A DNA stretch of 64,000 nucleotides from assembly GCF_024704365.1 (NCBI RefSeq), contig NZ_JAJDFY010000001.1:1-64000 (forward strand), given 5' to 3'. Positions 8,464 through 16,443 of the stretch are shown piece after piece. The notes beneath the pieces are model-generated. The model did not search any database. It worked only from the letters and a program-made list of their open reading frames with translations, and was not told where the DNA came from. The translations under genes were made by a program, and so were the position numbers. This DNA is from Thermomonas sp. S9 (lineage in GTDB: Bacteria > Pseudomonadota > Gammaproteobacteria > Xanthomonadales > Xanthomonadaceae). Each line of letters starts with the position of its first letter. Position 1 is the stretch's first letter.

Positions 8464-10061
8464 CACCACTCTCCCGCGCGGCTTGCAGGCCATGCACACC
8501 GGCCAGCCGCGCCGCGAACTGCGCGCGTCAGCCGCTCGGCCAGTGCGTCGATATTCATCTCGGGCAGATGCTGCGCCAGGATGTCGATGAGCTCGGCGGC
8601 GCTTGCTCCGCGCGCAGCCGCCTCATCGAGCAGCGCTTGCAGGCTGTCGGCGGCCGGCGCAAGTTGCGCCTCCCAGTCCGCGAGCGCTTCGCCCGCCAGC
8701 TCGTCCAGCGCGTCCGGCGCGCCGTCGGCACTGTGTTTCGTCGCCTCGAATGCGGACACGGCCATTGGCGAGCCCGAAGTTGCGGCGCGGTTCGCCATTC
8801 GGTTCGCCAATGGTTCGCCAGTCGGGTTTAACCCGGTTTGACCGGATTGAGCCGGAACGAGCACCGCCTCGCCCGCCGCCGCCGCCGGGATGCCGAACTT
8901 CTCCGCACCCACCACTGCGGCACCGGCAGCCCGGCCTGGGTGAGCTTGACGACCTGATCGGCCAGCGCCGCCATGTCCTCCGGCTCGTCCACGCGCAGGG
9001 TGAGGGATGGGCAGCGGCGCGTCCTCGCCAACGTTAAGCCGCACGATGGGCGCGATCAGGTCGCGGGTGAGCGTGGCGGCCATGGCCCGCGCATCCGCCC
9101 GCAGGATGTCGGCGCGCACCTCGGCGTGCACCCTGGCCTGGGCCAGGCTCGATCCATCGTCGGTGGTCATGGTCTGGCCGAGCACGGCCTTGCTGACCTG
9201 ACGGTCGAGGTAGTCGATCAGCGTGTGGTAGAGGTCGGCGCTGGCGGACTTGCTGCCGCTCTCGATGAGTTCCAGCGCCATCTCCTGCGGGATCACGGCG
9301 GCGGCATCACTGCCGAGGCTGAAGGCCGCCTGTTTGAGCACGGCCACGTCGTCGGGGCTGGCGCCCTGGTGGTATTTGCCCACCCGGATGGGCTGGCCGA
9401 ACAGCTCGCAGAACCGGGCCCAATCGCGCATTGCATACGATTTGAACACCCAGGCCCACAGCGCGCTGCGCGCCACCCCGCCCAGCAGCGGAATGCCGGC
9501 GGAAAGCGGCGGGGCATGGACGATCATGCGGTAGGGCGGGATCCCGGCCCCTTCCGCGCTGCCATCCACCAGGCGCAACAGCCGCCCGGTATCGCGGTCG
9601 AAGGCGAACCAGTGCGCCTCGCGCGGCACGATCTCGCGCGGGTACCACACGCCGCCAGCGGTCTCCCAGATGATCTCGGCCACGGCATAGCCCTTGGCCA
9701 CCGCGTCCATGAGGTGCGCGATGATCCGGCTGTAGTCGCCATCTCGCAGCACATCCTGCACCAGATCTGCGGCGCGCTTGGCCTTGGCCGAGTCGTCCCA
9801 GGGCTGGATGTCCACCGGCAGGCCCGCCACCGCCAGCGCGCGGGTCTGCAGCACGGCGCGGTAGTGCAAGTCTTTTTCGCGGATGTCGTCGGCGGCGATC
9901 AGGAAGTCATGCGCATCGCCCATCGCCGCCCGGCGCAGCACGTCTGCCACCATGGCCGGGGTCATGCTGGCCAGCGGCCGCCATTGCCAGACAGAGCGCA
10001 GCCCCGTCTGCGACGGGCGGGCGATTTCGCCGGTCAAATCCTGTTTTCTCACGGTCACCAT
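8463..10061 (-). CDS. Portal protein, DUF935 (Mu gp29 family)
   Basis: Start ATG 10061 (MVTVRKQDLTGEIARPSQ) is preceded by AGGAG at 9 nt. Clear portal blocks follow: VWQWRPLASMTPAMVADVLR, DFLIAADDIREKDLHYRAVL, TRALAVAGLPVDIQPWDDSA, HLMDAVAKGYAVAEIIWE, REAHWFAFDRDTGRLLRLVD, RDWARFCELFGQPIRVGKYH, ALELIESGSKSASADLYHTL and KAVLGQTMTTDDGSSLAQAR. These match DUF935 (SPP1-Gp6-unrelated Mu portal). Around 8900-9010 a pair of compensating shifts hides RVDEPEDMAALADQVVKLTQ. The total of about 530 residues is normal for the family. Confidence 0.88.
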   Translation of the reverse strand: MVTVRKQDLTGEIARPSQTGLRSVWQWRPLASMTPAMVADVLRRAAMGDAHDFLIAADDIREKDLHYRAVLQTRALAVAGLPVDIQPWDDSAKAKRAADLVQDVLRDGDYSRIIAHLMDAVAKGYAVAEIIWETAGGVWYPREIVPREAHWFAFDRDTGRLLRLVDGSAEGAGIPPYRMIVHAPPLSAGIPLLGGVARSALWAWVFKSYAMRDWARFCELFGQPIRVGKYHQGASPDDVAVLKQAAFSLGSDAAAVIPQEMALELIESGSKSASADLYHTLIDYLDRQVSKAVLGQTMTTDDGSSLAQARVHAEVRADILRADARAMAATLTRDLIAPIVRLNVGEDAPLPIPHPARGRAGGHGGAGRSGRQAHPGRAAGAAVVGAEKFGIPAAAAGEAVLVPAQSGQTGLNPTGEPLANRMANRAATSGSPMAVSAFEATKHSADGAPDALDELAGEALADWEAQLAPAADSLQALLDEAAARGASAAELIDILAQHLPEMNIDALAERLTRAVRGAAGRCAWPASRAGEW

Positions 10062-11403
10062 CCGGCCCACTCCTGGGCGCGTCCGCGCCCGTCAAGATCA
10101 TCGAATCGCGGCGCGAAGCTCCTGCGCGCCACGCTCTCATACCGATACACCGGCACGCCTTCGCCGGCGGCGGCCACGGCCAGCGCCAGCGCCCAGAAGC
10201 GGTCGGCATGGCCCCGTCCGTCGCGCTCGGCCATGAGCTTGGGCACCCCGCCCGCGCCCGGCTCCATGCGCACGGCGCGCAGGTCGTCGATCAATGCATC
10301 ACGTGCATTGCCATGCACATCAGGCATGAGCAGCCGCCTGGCCTGCATCCGGTCTTTGAGCGCCACGGCCATGTCCAGCTTGGAAGCCTGCGTGAAGATC
10401 ACACCGGAAACGCGGTATTGCCCATGCCGCCGCTGCGCCTCCTGCACCGGCATCTCGCCCATGCCGGTCTGGTCGATGGCCACCCGCGCCACGCGGTATT
10501 GCCGCATCACGGCGTCCAGGCGCGCCAGCTGCGCGGCGAAGCTCTCCCCGCGCATGACCTGCATCTCGCGCAGGGCGAGCACCCCGCCGCCCACGTCCTC
10601 GAGCACGGCGATCACGGAGAGGTCGCCCCGCGCGGCGATGTCCATGCCCACATACACCGGCCGCCCGTCGTAGGGCGGCAGGGGGCGGCGCTTCCAGGGT
10701 GGCAAGGATCTCCTCGTAGGTGAGCCACTCGCGCCCGGCGGTATCCAGGAAGGTGCACTCGTATTCCTGCGCCCAGGTGTCCGGGTCGCGGGCGGCCTTT
10801 TTCAGCTCGTCGATGTTGCGCGGCAGGCCGTCGGCCACCGCGTCATGGATGGTCACGATGTGGCGGGAAAACAGCCCGTCGTCTGCCGTCATGATCTCGT
10901 GGAACATGTCGCCCACGCCGTTGGTGTGGAAATCACCCGCAGCTTGAGGTCGGGTCGGCTCACCACCGGCACCAGCGCGCCACAGCGCGCGGTTGTCCTT
11001 GTGGTGGGCGAATTCGTCGAGGATCAGGTTGTCGCTCATGCCGCGCGCCGTCTCGGGCCGGGCGGCAATCGCCCGGATGTAGCTGCCGCCCGGCAGGCGC
11101 ACGCTGGCGGCCTGTTCCTCGGCGCCCATGTCCTCAGCCTCGATCATCTTGTAGGCCGCACCAATCGCCCGCATGTGCAGCGCCGCGCCGTTGCGGATGG
11201 CATCCAGCGCCCGATCGCGCGAGATGGACAGGATCGTCCAGCGGGCAATACGGCCCTCGGCCTCGGCCGCCGAGCACGTCCAGCACCGCCTCCAGGGTGG
11301 TGGTGAAGGTCTTGCCGGTCTGGCGGCTCCAGCACGCCGCCTTCCAGCGGCTTTTGTCCGCGAGATAGCGGCGCTGGTAGGGGTAGAGGATGGGGGCGGT
11401 CAT
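10055..11403 (-). CDS. Terminase large subunit, Mu gp28 family (frameshifted)
   Basis: ATG 11403 overlaps the Dam stop. The N-terminus reads TAPILYPYQRRYLADKSRWK with Walker A SRQTGKTFTTTLEA. After a frame change come AYKMIEAEDMGAEE, YIRAIAARPETARGMSDN with Walker B LILDEFAHHKD, then DGLFSRHIVTIHDAVADGLP and WAQEYECTFLDTAGREWLTY. The nuclease half reads PVYVGMDIAARGDLSVIAVL with the first catalytic Asp, VARVAIDQTGMGEMPVQEAQ, and HADRFWALALA with a later Asp. This is the ATPase plus RNase H-like nuclease plan of phage packaging motors. About four frame breaks; total about 449 residues. Confidence 0.85.
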
Positions 11404-12161
11404 GGCGTGATGATCAGCTCCACGTATTCGCGCCGCGCCGCCTGGTTGATGGCGCGCACACGGCGCACCTCCTCGATGCGGCAGTCGGCATACAGATCGC
11501 GGATCAGCGGGTGATCGCCATAAGTTGCGATCCATCCCCCTTGACGGCGCGCAGCCGCTCGCGCAGGGCGCGGTGGTCGACCTCCGCAAACGCATGGTCG
11601 TAGATCGACTGGTCGCCATCGGCATAGGGCGGGTCGCAGAAAAACGTCGTCTCCGGGACGTCGTAGAGGTCGAACACGCGCTGCCACGGCAGATGCTCGA
11701 TGGTCACACCAGACAGACGGCGGGCCACCGCCCGCATCTGCTCGATGAGCGTGCCGACCGGTTTAATGCCAGTCGCGCGGCCGACAAAGAACCCTTTGCC
11801 AGCCCCCCTGAAACCCGGAATGTCGCACCATGATCCAGCGCGCGGCGCGCTGGATGTCCGTCTCGCCCGGATGTTCGTGCAACCACCGCAGCCTCTCTGT
11901 GCGGTGCACGAGCATCATCCCCAGCTCATCGGCCAGCGCGTCCGGGTGGTATTTAACGCAGCGCATGACGTTGGCCAGGCCGCCGTCGATGTCGTTCCAC
12001 ACCTCGACCTTGCTCTTGGGCTTTGCCAGCAGCACCGCGCCCATGCCGCCAAAGGGCTCCACGTAACACACGTGCGGCGGCAGACGCTCGATGATCCGCC
12101 GCGCCAGCCAGCGCTTGCCGCCTGCGTATTTCAAAAACGGCACGACGCGATCACCCCCCAT
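11400..12161 (-). CDS. Phage DNA adenine methylase, Dam / D12 class (frameshifted)
   Basis: Starts at ATG 12161, overlapping the DUF3486 stop. The N-terminus VVPFLKYAGGKRWLARRI carries the F.K..GGK SAM-binding motif I of D12-class N6-adenine methylases, then PHVCYVEPFGGMGAVLLA and VEVWNDIDGGLANVMR. Motif IV DPPY is present in ETTFFCDPPYADGDQSIYDH. The C-terminus reads LRERLRAVKG and RVRAINQAARREYVELIITP. About 253 residues, the usual size. Frame breaks occur near 11,770 and 11,530. Mu-like phages often carry a methylase at this spot; likely use is protection against host restriction or timing of gene expression (inference). Confidence 0.8.
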
Positions 12162-12680
12162 ACAACCACTCCCGGATCGTCTTGAACGTCTCGGCATCGA
12201 GCCGCTTGCCCGATTTCTGCGCGACGCGCTCCACCTCGTCGAGCCTCAACCGCACCTCGTCGGCCCATTTCTTCTGGCCGATGGATGCGCGGCTCGCCTC
12301 GGCGATCGCCCGCGCCGCGAGCGAGAGCACCTTGACCTGCTCGGCAGGGTCGGATTCCTCCGACGCCTCGGCCACCGGCTCATGGCGTCGAACAGCGCCG
12401 ACTGCACCATGCGCAGCACGGCGGCCGAGTGCTCGTCGGCCTCGTCCGGGCTGGACTGGGCGATCAGCCGCGCCGCCTCGGTGCTGGCCTTGATGCGCAG
12501 CATCACGGCCTGCACGCGCCGGTCGTAGCGGTGCAGGCTGCTCTTGCCGATCTCGTAGCCCTGTTCCTTGAGCCAGGCGGCCAGCGCCTCGTAGCCGCCG
12601 TGGCTACGGTCGGCCAGCAGCCGTTCCAGCTGCGCCTTGAGGCCTTGCGGGAGCCTGTCCACCTTGCTGCGCCGGGCCAT
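12151..12680 (-). CDS. DUF3486 family, Mu gp27-type (probable small terminase)
   Basis: Starts at ATG 12680 (MARRSKVDRLPQGLKAQLER) and continues HGGYEALAAWLKEQGYEIGK, SSLHRYDRRVQAVMLRIKAS and AARLIAQSSPDEADEHSAAV. After a frame change near 12,380 it reads VKVLSLAARAIAEASRASIG and FKTIREWLYGG to the stop at 12151. The R.S.VDRLP......L......G.....W....G...S.SS..R... start is diagnostic of DUF3486, encoded just upstream of the large terminase in Mu-like phages. An N-terminal HTH-like DNA-binding role fits a small terminase. Confidence 0.8.
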
Positions 12681-12681
12681 C

Positions 12682-13007
12682 TCACCACCTCGGCGGGCGC
12701 GCCAGCCCGCCGGGGCGTCGGCGCGGTAGTCGTACACGTCTTCGCCGTGGGCGGTCAGCCGCGCCGCCCACACCGGCGATTTGTCGCGCTCGATTTCTGC
12801 GAGGCTGTGGCTTGCAAGCCACCCCAGCTCCCTGCGTACAAGGTCGGAAGTGGCGTAGATGGGGATCTCATGCGCGCAGGACAGCAGCACCGTCTCCGTG
12901 GTGCCGTAGGGCCGCGCGTGCCACAGCGCGGTGAGCATGATCCAGCGCAGCGCCTCGCGCTCGGCGCGGGCGATGTCGATGGCGGCGTCGATGCGGCGTT
13001 CGGTCAT
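12682..13007 (-). CDS. VpaChn25_0724-like small winged-helix phage protein
   Basis: Starts at ATG 13007 overlapping the previous stop. Sequence: MTERRIDAAIDIARAEREAL, WIMLTALWHARPYGTTETVL, IPIYATSDLVRRELGWLASH, then SHSLAEIERDKSPVWAARLT and AHGEDVYDYRADAP. The 'LVR.EL.WLA...L.......... .LT..G.DV' ending is a winged helix seen in a small protein that precedes gp27 in many Mu-like phages. A TGA at 12682 would end it cleanly if one base is gained; as it stands the frame runs into the next gene. Function unknown. Confidence 0.55.
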
Positions 13008-13294
13008 TTGTTCCCCCCTCGGGCGAGCAGCTCGTACAGGCGGTCGAGCTTGGTGTTGATGGCGGTGAATTCGCGGATGGCGTCTTCGCGGCGCTGGTAG
13101 TGCAGCGGCAGTTCGGCCATCAGCCGCTCGAAGCGGTTTTCGAGGTCGTCGATGCGGGTCAGCCGCGCCTCGATGTCGGCAAGCAGCCGCCCGGCGAACC
13201 ACTTGAGCAGCGCGAAGATGCCGCCCAGCAGCGCGCCGCCGATGGCCAGCATGGCCGGCCAGTTGATCGCGCCGATCAGCACATCACCTTCCAT
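13004..13294 (-). CDS. Small membrane protein with coiled coil (lysis/late region)
   Basis: Intact 96-residue ORF. A transmembrane segment at about residues 10-35 (WPAMLAIGGALLGGIFALLK) is followed by a charged helical region rich in heptad-like Leu/Ile (EARLTRIDDLENRFERLMAE, NTKLDRLYELLARGG). It overlaps both neighbours by a few bases. The layout resembles small holin-associated or DUF2730-like proteins of Mu-like phages, but I cannot assign it. Confidence 0.6.
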   Translation of the reverse strand: MEGDVLIGAINWPAMLAIGGALLGGIFALLKWFAGRLLADIEARLTRIDDLENRFERLMAELPLHYQRREDAIREFTAINTKLDRLYELLARGGNK

Positions 13295-13814
13295 GCGCTC
13301 CCCCGTTCACTTGCTCGTCCCACTGGCGGATGGCGTCGATGCGGGCGCGGCACTGCTCGTAGAGCGCGGCGGCATCGAGCGCCCAGCCGGCGATGTCGGC
13401 ATCGGTGCTGGCGCGCTCGCCGGGATCGGCGGCAGTGGCGGGGCCGGTTGCAGCAGGGCCGGCGGCAGGCGCGGGCACGGCGGCGAAGGCGGGCGCACGG
13501 TGGAGCACGCGGCGAGCATCGGCAGACAGGCACACGCGGCCAGTCGTAGCAGTGGCAAGGGCATGGCGCAGGTCCTCGGTGGTGGCAGCGGCACGGGTGA
13601 GCCGCTGCTGCAGGTCAGTGATGGCGGCGGCATCGGCCGCGCGGGCGCGGGCGATGGCCTCGGCGCGGACGCGCTCGGCGCCTGCCTGGGTGCGGGCCAG
13701 CTCCGTGCGCAGGCCGGCGAGCTGCCCGGCATCGCGCCAGCCGCGCACGGTCCAGCCGAGCAGGCCGCCGCCGATCCCGGCGGCGAGAACGGCGATCTCG
13801 GCATAGGTGGCCAG
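13284..13814 (-). CDS. Inner-membrane spanin (Rz-like), start uncertain
   Basis: A transmembrane anchor (TYAEIAVLAAGIGGGLLGWT) is followed by a periplasmic coiled coil (GLRTELARTQAGAERVRAEA, DLQQRLTRAAATTEDLRHAL) and a variable linker ending DAAALYEQCRARIDAIRQWD. No ATG lies at the expected place; CTG 13814 or an alternative start overlapping the endolysin end must be used, or a base is missing. It joins the inner membrane to the outer-membrane partner encoded inside it, and fuses the membranes at lysis. Position right after the endolysin supports this. Confidence 0.65.
   Translation of the reverse strand: MATYAEIAVLAAGIGGGLLGWTVRGWRDAGQLAGLRTELARTQAGAERVRAEAIARARAADAAAITDLQQRLTRAAATTEDLRHALATATTGRVCLSADARRVLHRAPAFAAVPAPAAGPAATGPATAADPGERASTDADIAGWALDAAALYEQCRARIDAIRQWDEQVNGGAHGR
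13307..13564 (-). CDS. Outer-membrane lipoprotein spanin (Rz1-like), nested
   Basis: An 85-residue ORF wholly inside the inner spanin gene, in another frame, as in lambda Rz/Rz1. It starts MPLPLLRLAACACLPMLAAC: a signal peptide with lipobox LAAC (Cys about 20, or Cys 11). The mature part is very proline-rich (PPSPPCPRLPPALLQ, PPLPPIPASAPAP), typical of Rz1 proteins. Translated from an internal start at ATG 13564. Confidence 0.7.
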   Translation of the reverse strand: MPLPLLRLAACACLPMLAACSTVRPPSPPCPRLPPALLQPAPPLPPIPASAPAPMPTSPAGRSMPPRSTSSAAPASTPSASGTSK

Positions 13815-13842
13815 CGGCCAGGCGGGAGCAGGCGCGGCAGGC

Positions 13843-14343
13843 TCACGGTGCGGCCTCCTCGCCCAGGCACAGGCGCATCTCGGCGGCGCGGCGCGCCTCC
13901 AGCCCCGGCAGCCGGCGCCCGCCGGCATAGACCCAGCGCCCGATCTGGCGGCAGGCGCCGGCGTAGTCGGGCGGCGTCTGGTGCAGCAAACGCACGATGT
14001 TGCTGCTGCAAATGCGGTTTGCGCCCACGTTGTAGGCCAGGCTCACGTAGGCATCCCACTCGTGCTGGGCGAGCGGTACCGGGCCGATGCACTGCCGCAG
14101 CGCCGCCTCGGTGCGCCCGACATGCGCGCCCAGGGTGATCAGGGCGCGCACCGGCGGCAGGCGGTCGCCCAGCTGCACCGGAGTGGCGCCATCCGCATGC
14201 ACGGTGGAGCCGAATCCAGCGGTGGGGATGCCCACCGGATCGCGATAGGCGGCCTCACGATAGCCCTCGTGTACCGCCACGCCGATCAGCGCGGCGGCGG
14301 ACAGTGTGAGGAACGCCGGCAGCAGGCGTGGGCGGAGCGACAT
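13843..14343 (-). CDS. SAR endolysin, GH24 lysozyme family
   Basis: Intact 166-residue gene starting at ATG 14343. An uncleaved signal-anchor segment (residues about 8-25, LPAFLTLSAAALIGVAVHEG) precedes the T4/P1 lysozyme catalytic triad: Glu26 in HEGYREAAY, Asp35 and Thr41 in RDPVGIPTAGFGST. Further family blocks are QHEWDAYVSLAYNVGANRIC and GGRRLPGLEARRAAEM. SAR endolysins are exported by Sec and held in the membrane until released. First gene of the lysis operon, 31 nt downstream of the copy-1 late promoter element. Confidence 0.9.
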   Translation of the reverse strand: MSLRPRLLPAFLTLSAAALIGVAVHEGYREAAYRDPVGIPTAGFGSTVHADGATPVQLGDRLPPVRALITLGAHVGRTEAALRQCIGPVPLAQHEWDAYVSLAYNVGANRICSSNIVRLLHQTPPDYAGACRQIGRWVYAGGRRLPGLEARRAAEMRLCLGEEAAP

Positions 14344-14373
14344 GCCGCAAGCGTGGTGCGCTGCGGCGCGCGG

Positions 14374-14394
14374 CAACAGGCCGACCCGGGTCGG
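14374..14394 (-). promoter_or_regulatory. Candidate late promoter element, copy 1 (lysis operon)
   Basis: Same palindromic element as at 6028-6048: CCGACCCGGGTCGG then CCTGTTGC on the minus strand, ending 31 nt before the endolysin ATG. The following 29 nt up to the ATG share a GCACC block with copy 2 at equivalent spacing. It lies directly downstream of the terminator that ends the mor operon. Confidence 0.6.
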
Positions 14395-14403
14395 GCACGC
14401 ACG

Positions 14404-14427
14404 AAAAACCCCGGCGCATGGCCGGGG
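14404..14427 (-). terminator. Intrinsic terminator after the early/middle operon
   Basis: On the minus strand CCCCGGC-CATGC-GCCGGGG is followed by TTTTTCG: a perfect 7-bp GC stem and a T-run. It sits just downstream of mor and upstream of the lysis promoter element, so it separates early/middle from late transcription. Confidence 0.85.
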
Positions 14428-14463
14428 TGTCATCGTCTCATCCAGGCGCCCTGGGCGTCCTGG

Positions 14464-14829
14464 TCATGGCGCGTCTGGCGCGCCGCCGCTCAGCAGGCGC
14501 TGCACCTGGCGCACGTGCACATGCAGCGCCCGCGCGATCTGCGGCACCGACTGCCCGGCGGCGCGCAGGGCGTGGATGCGGGCGGCCAGCCGCTGGCGCA
14601 TGAACTGCCGCCCCATCGGGATCACGATTCGGCAGCCGGCGTACAGCTGCACCAGGGTGCGTGCGGCCAGATCGCCAGCGGTCTCGGCCAGCTCGCGGCA
14701 GACCGCGCTGCGGTCGGGGTCGTACTGGCGCGGCAGATAGACGGACAGCCCGCCCATCTGCCGCACCAGCCGCTCCACCTGGTCGGCGCTGACCCCGGCG
14801 GCGAGCAGGTCCTCGATGACCTGGCTCAT
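14464..14829 (-). CDS. mor: Mor family transcription activator
   Basis: Intact 121-residue gene at the end of the early operon, overlapping gemA by ATGA. The N-terminal part (MSQVIEDLLAAGVSADQVER, GLSVYLPRQYD) is the dimerisation domain with the YLPR/YIP-type strand of Mor/C proteins. The C-terminal part is an HTH (AARIHALRAAGQSVPQIARA, LHVHVRQVQRLLSGG). In Mu, Mor activates middle and C activates late transcription by binding dyad sites. Only one such gene is visible here, so it may activate the two palindromic late promoters directly (inference). Confidence 0.85.
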   Translation of the reverse strand: MSQVIEDLLAAGVSADQVERLVRQMGGLSVYLPRQYDPDRSAVCRELAETAGDLAARTLVQLYAGCRIVIPMGRQFMRQRLAARIHALRAAGQSVPQIARALHVHVRQVQRLLSGGAPDAP

Positions 14830-15251
14830 GCGGCACCGCCTGCCGGGCGCGGCCTGCGCTTGGCATCGTAGGCGAGCGCGGCGATCAGCGCCCGCAGCTG
14901 GCGCGGGGCGTGCCACTCCAGGCGCGCCGGGCTGAGCGCGCCGAACATCTTGCGGCTGATCCCCAGCGGATAGGCCGGATGCGGATAGCCGGCGGCGGCG
15001 CAGTCGCGCTCGATCCGCCACAGCAGGCGCGCGCGGTCGTCGGCGTGGCGCGGCGGCTGCGCCGGCTTGCCGGCCAGCCGGCGCAGCTCGGCCAGCACGT
15101 CGCGCAGCTGGCGGTCGGACATCGCCGCGCAGCTGGCATGCCCGCCGACCCGCTGCTGCAGGGCGCGGCGGGTGTCCTCGTCCAGGCCCAGCGCCTTGGC
15201 CTCGGCGTGGATGGCGGCCAGCAGGCGGCGGCGGTCAGGGCGCACTGGCAT
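14826..15251 (-). CDS. gemA: GemA family regulatory protein (Mu gp16-like)
   Basis: Intact 141-residue gene from ATG 15251. It starts MPVRPDRRRLLAAIHAEAKA LGLDEDTRRALQQ, continues SCAAMSDRQLRDVLAELRRL and ends with a domain containing YPLGISRKMFG and LRALIAALAYDAKRR. The order 'R..L.A.IH..A..LGLD...R..L....G..S...M.......L..L' is that of PF06252 (GemA). In Mu, GemA changes host gene expression and DNA topology. It overlaps both neighbours, in one early operon with mor. Confidence 0.8.
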   Translation of the reverse strand: MPVRPDRRRLLAAIHAEAKALGLDEDTRRALQQRVGGHASCAAMSDRQLRDVLAELRRLAGKPAQPPRHADDRARLLWRIERDCAAAGYPHPAYPLGISRKMFGALSPARLEWHAPRQLRALIAALAYDAKRRPRPAGGAA

Positions 15252-15465
15252 CGTCCCCCTCCTGCGCATCCGCGCGCCAGGTGTCCTCCAGCACGCGCGC
15301 GAGCGCGCGCGCCAGGCGGATGCGGCACGATGGACCGCCCGGCGACTGCTCCCAGCACTCATCCGGCAGGCTCAGCACGATGGCTACCTCTGCCAGCAGC
15401 TGCTGTACGCGCGCGGCGTCGTCCATATCCGCGAGGCCGCGCTCCATTTTCCCGATCACGTTCAT
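15235..15465 (-). CDS. Small early phage protein, unknown
   Basis: A 76-residue reading unit from ATG 15465, with a good AGGGG ribosome binding site, through NVIGKMERGLADMDDAARVQ, QLLAEVAIVLSLPDECWEQS and ARALARVLEDTWRADAQEGD. It is predicted helical with no known domain. The upstream HTH gene is open in the same frame, so the two could also be one protein; the ribosome binding site and overlapping ATGA favour separate genes. Confidence 0.5.
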   Translation of the reverse strand: MNVIGKMERGLADMDDAARVQQLLAEVAIVLSLPDECWEQSPGGPSCRIRLARALARVLEDTWRADAQEGDDASAP

Positions 15466-15675
15466 GCCCCTCCCGTTCCACCCAGTACCACCAGGTATCC
15501 CCTGCCGCTGGCAGGCGATGCGCAGGCCGTTGGCGCGCAGCTCGGCGACGATGCTGTTCACCGCGCAGACGTTGGCCTCGCGCACGATGTCCAGCGTGGT
15601 GCGCGGGCGGCCGTCGGCCAGCAGCCGCGCCACCCGCTGCAGCCGCTCACTCGCGGCGATCCGCGCCGCATGCAT
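15462..15675 (-). CDS. Small winged-helix DNA-binding protein (early phage)
   Basis: From ATG 15675: MHAARIAASERLQRVARLLA, DGRPRTTLDIVREANVCAVN, SIVAELRANGLRIACQRQG. The pattern (helix, 'G..TT.DI...A.V.AV.S.V.ELR.NGL.I.C.R') is a winged helix common in early genes of Mu-like phages. A stop overlapping the next ATG is reached only with a one-base frame change near 15,500. It may help control the early operon. Confidence 0.5.
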
Positions 15676-15889
15676 GGCGCACCTCCTCGGGCGGCTCCGG
15701 CACCGGCATCCAGTGCGTGACCCGCCCGCTGATCTCGTCGTCACCTCCGCTGTAGCACCAGCGGCCCGGCTCGGTGTGCCGGCGCCAGGCCATCCAGACG
15801 CACGTGCCAAGGTCGTCCTCGACCACCACCAGCACGTCGTCCAGCGGTGTCGGCTCGGTGGCGCTCACGGTGTGCCAGATGCCGTTCAT
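15647..15889 (-). CDS. DUF551 domain protein
   Basis: Intact 80-residue gene. The C-terminal signature RVTHWMPVPEPPEE and the N-terminal PLDDVLVVVEDDLGTCVWMA strands are the DUF551 pattern (W..V.d..P....VLv......v..A ... VTHWMPLP.PP). This small family is widespread in phages and has no known function. It overlaps the Gam-like gene upstream by ATGA-type coupling. Confidence 0.75.
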   Translation of the reverse strand: MNGIWHTVSATEPTPLDDVLVVVEDDLGTCVWMAWRRHTEPGRWCYSGGDDEISGRVTHWMPVPEPPEEVRHACGADRRE

Positions 15890-16443
15890 GCCGCGGCCTC
15901 CTCGCTCAGGTCGGCCAGCAGCCGCTCCAGCATGCGGTCCAGTTCACCCGCCACGTCCTTGACCACCACCACGTCGCAGTCGTCCTCGATGCGGATGCCC
16001 AGGCGCTTGAGGTCGCCGGCGGTGAGGTCGTAGACCGCCGGCTTGTGCACGGCCTCGCGCACGCGGATCAGCAGGGCGGCCTGCTCGGCGGGCAGCAGGC
16101 GGCGGATGCGCTCGATCACCTTGGCTTCATCGTCCCACTCGACCTTGCCGCGGCTCTTGGTCCAGCCGACGCGGATGCCGTGCACCAGGCGCGTGCGGGT
16201 GCGCCGCCACAGCTCGGCGGGGCTGGCCTCCACCGTCTGGCGCAGGTCGGTCTCCGCCTGCGCGCAGGCGGCCAGCGCATCGCGCAGCGCCGGCAGGTGC
16301 GCGCGCTTGATGGTCTCGATGTCCTGCTGGATGGCATTGGCCACGTCGCGCAGACGGTCGCGTGCGGCGCGCAGGGACGCGGCCTGCGCCTCCAGGGCCA
16401 TGCTCTCGGCCAGCGGGGTCAGGGATTCAGCGGGGGCGCTCAT
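15886..16443 (-). CDS. Gam-like host-nuclease inhibitor
   Basis: Intact 185-residue protein from ATG 16443. An N-terminal coiled coil (MALEAQAASLRAARDRLRDV, AIQQDIETIKRAHLPALRDA) leads to a C-terminal domain reading GIRVGWTKSRGKVEWDDEAK, VIERIRRLLPAEQAALLIRV and GDLKRLGIRIEDDCDVVVVK. The pattern matches Mu Gam (coiled coil, V.W......V.I.......ILE.L, ...L.KEA......V.G..I...E...I), which binds DNA ends like Ku and blocks RecBCD. DUF3164 is an alternative family name for similar proteins; I favour Gam-like. Confidence 0.6.
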   Translation of the reverse strand: MSAPAESLTPLAESMALEAQAASLRAARDRLRDVANAIQQDIETIKRAHLPALRDALAACAQAETDLRQTVEASPAELWRRTRTRLVHGIRVGWTKSRGKVEWDDEAKVIERIRRLLPAEQAALLIRVREAVHKPAVYDLTAGDLKRLGIRIEDDCDVVVVKDVAGELDRMLERLLADLSEEAAA

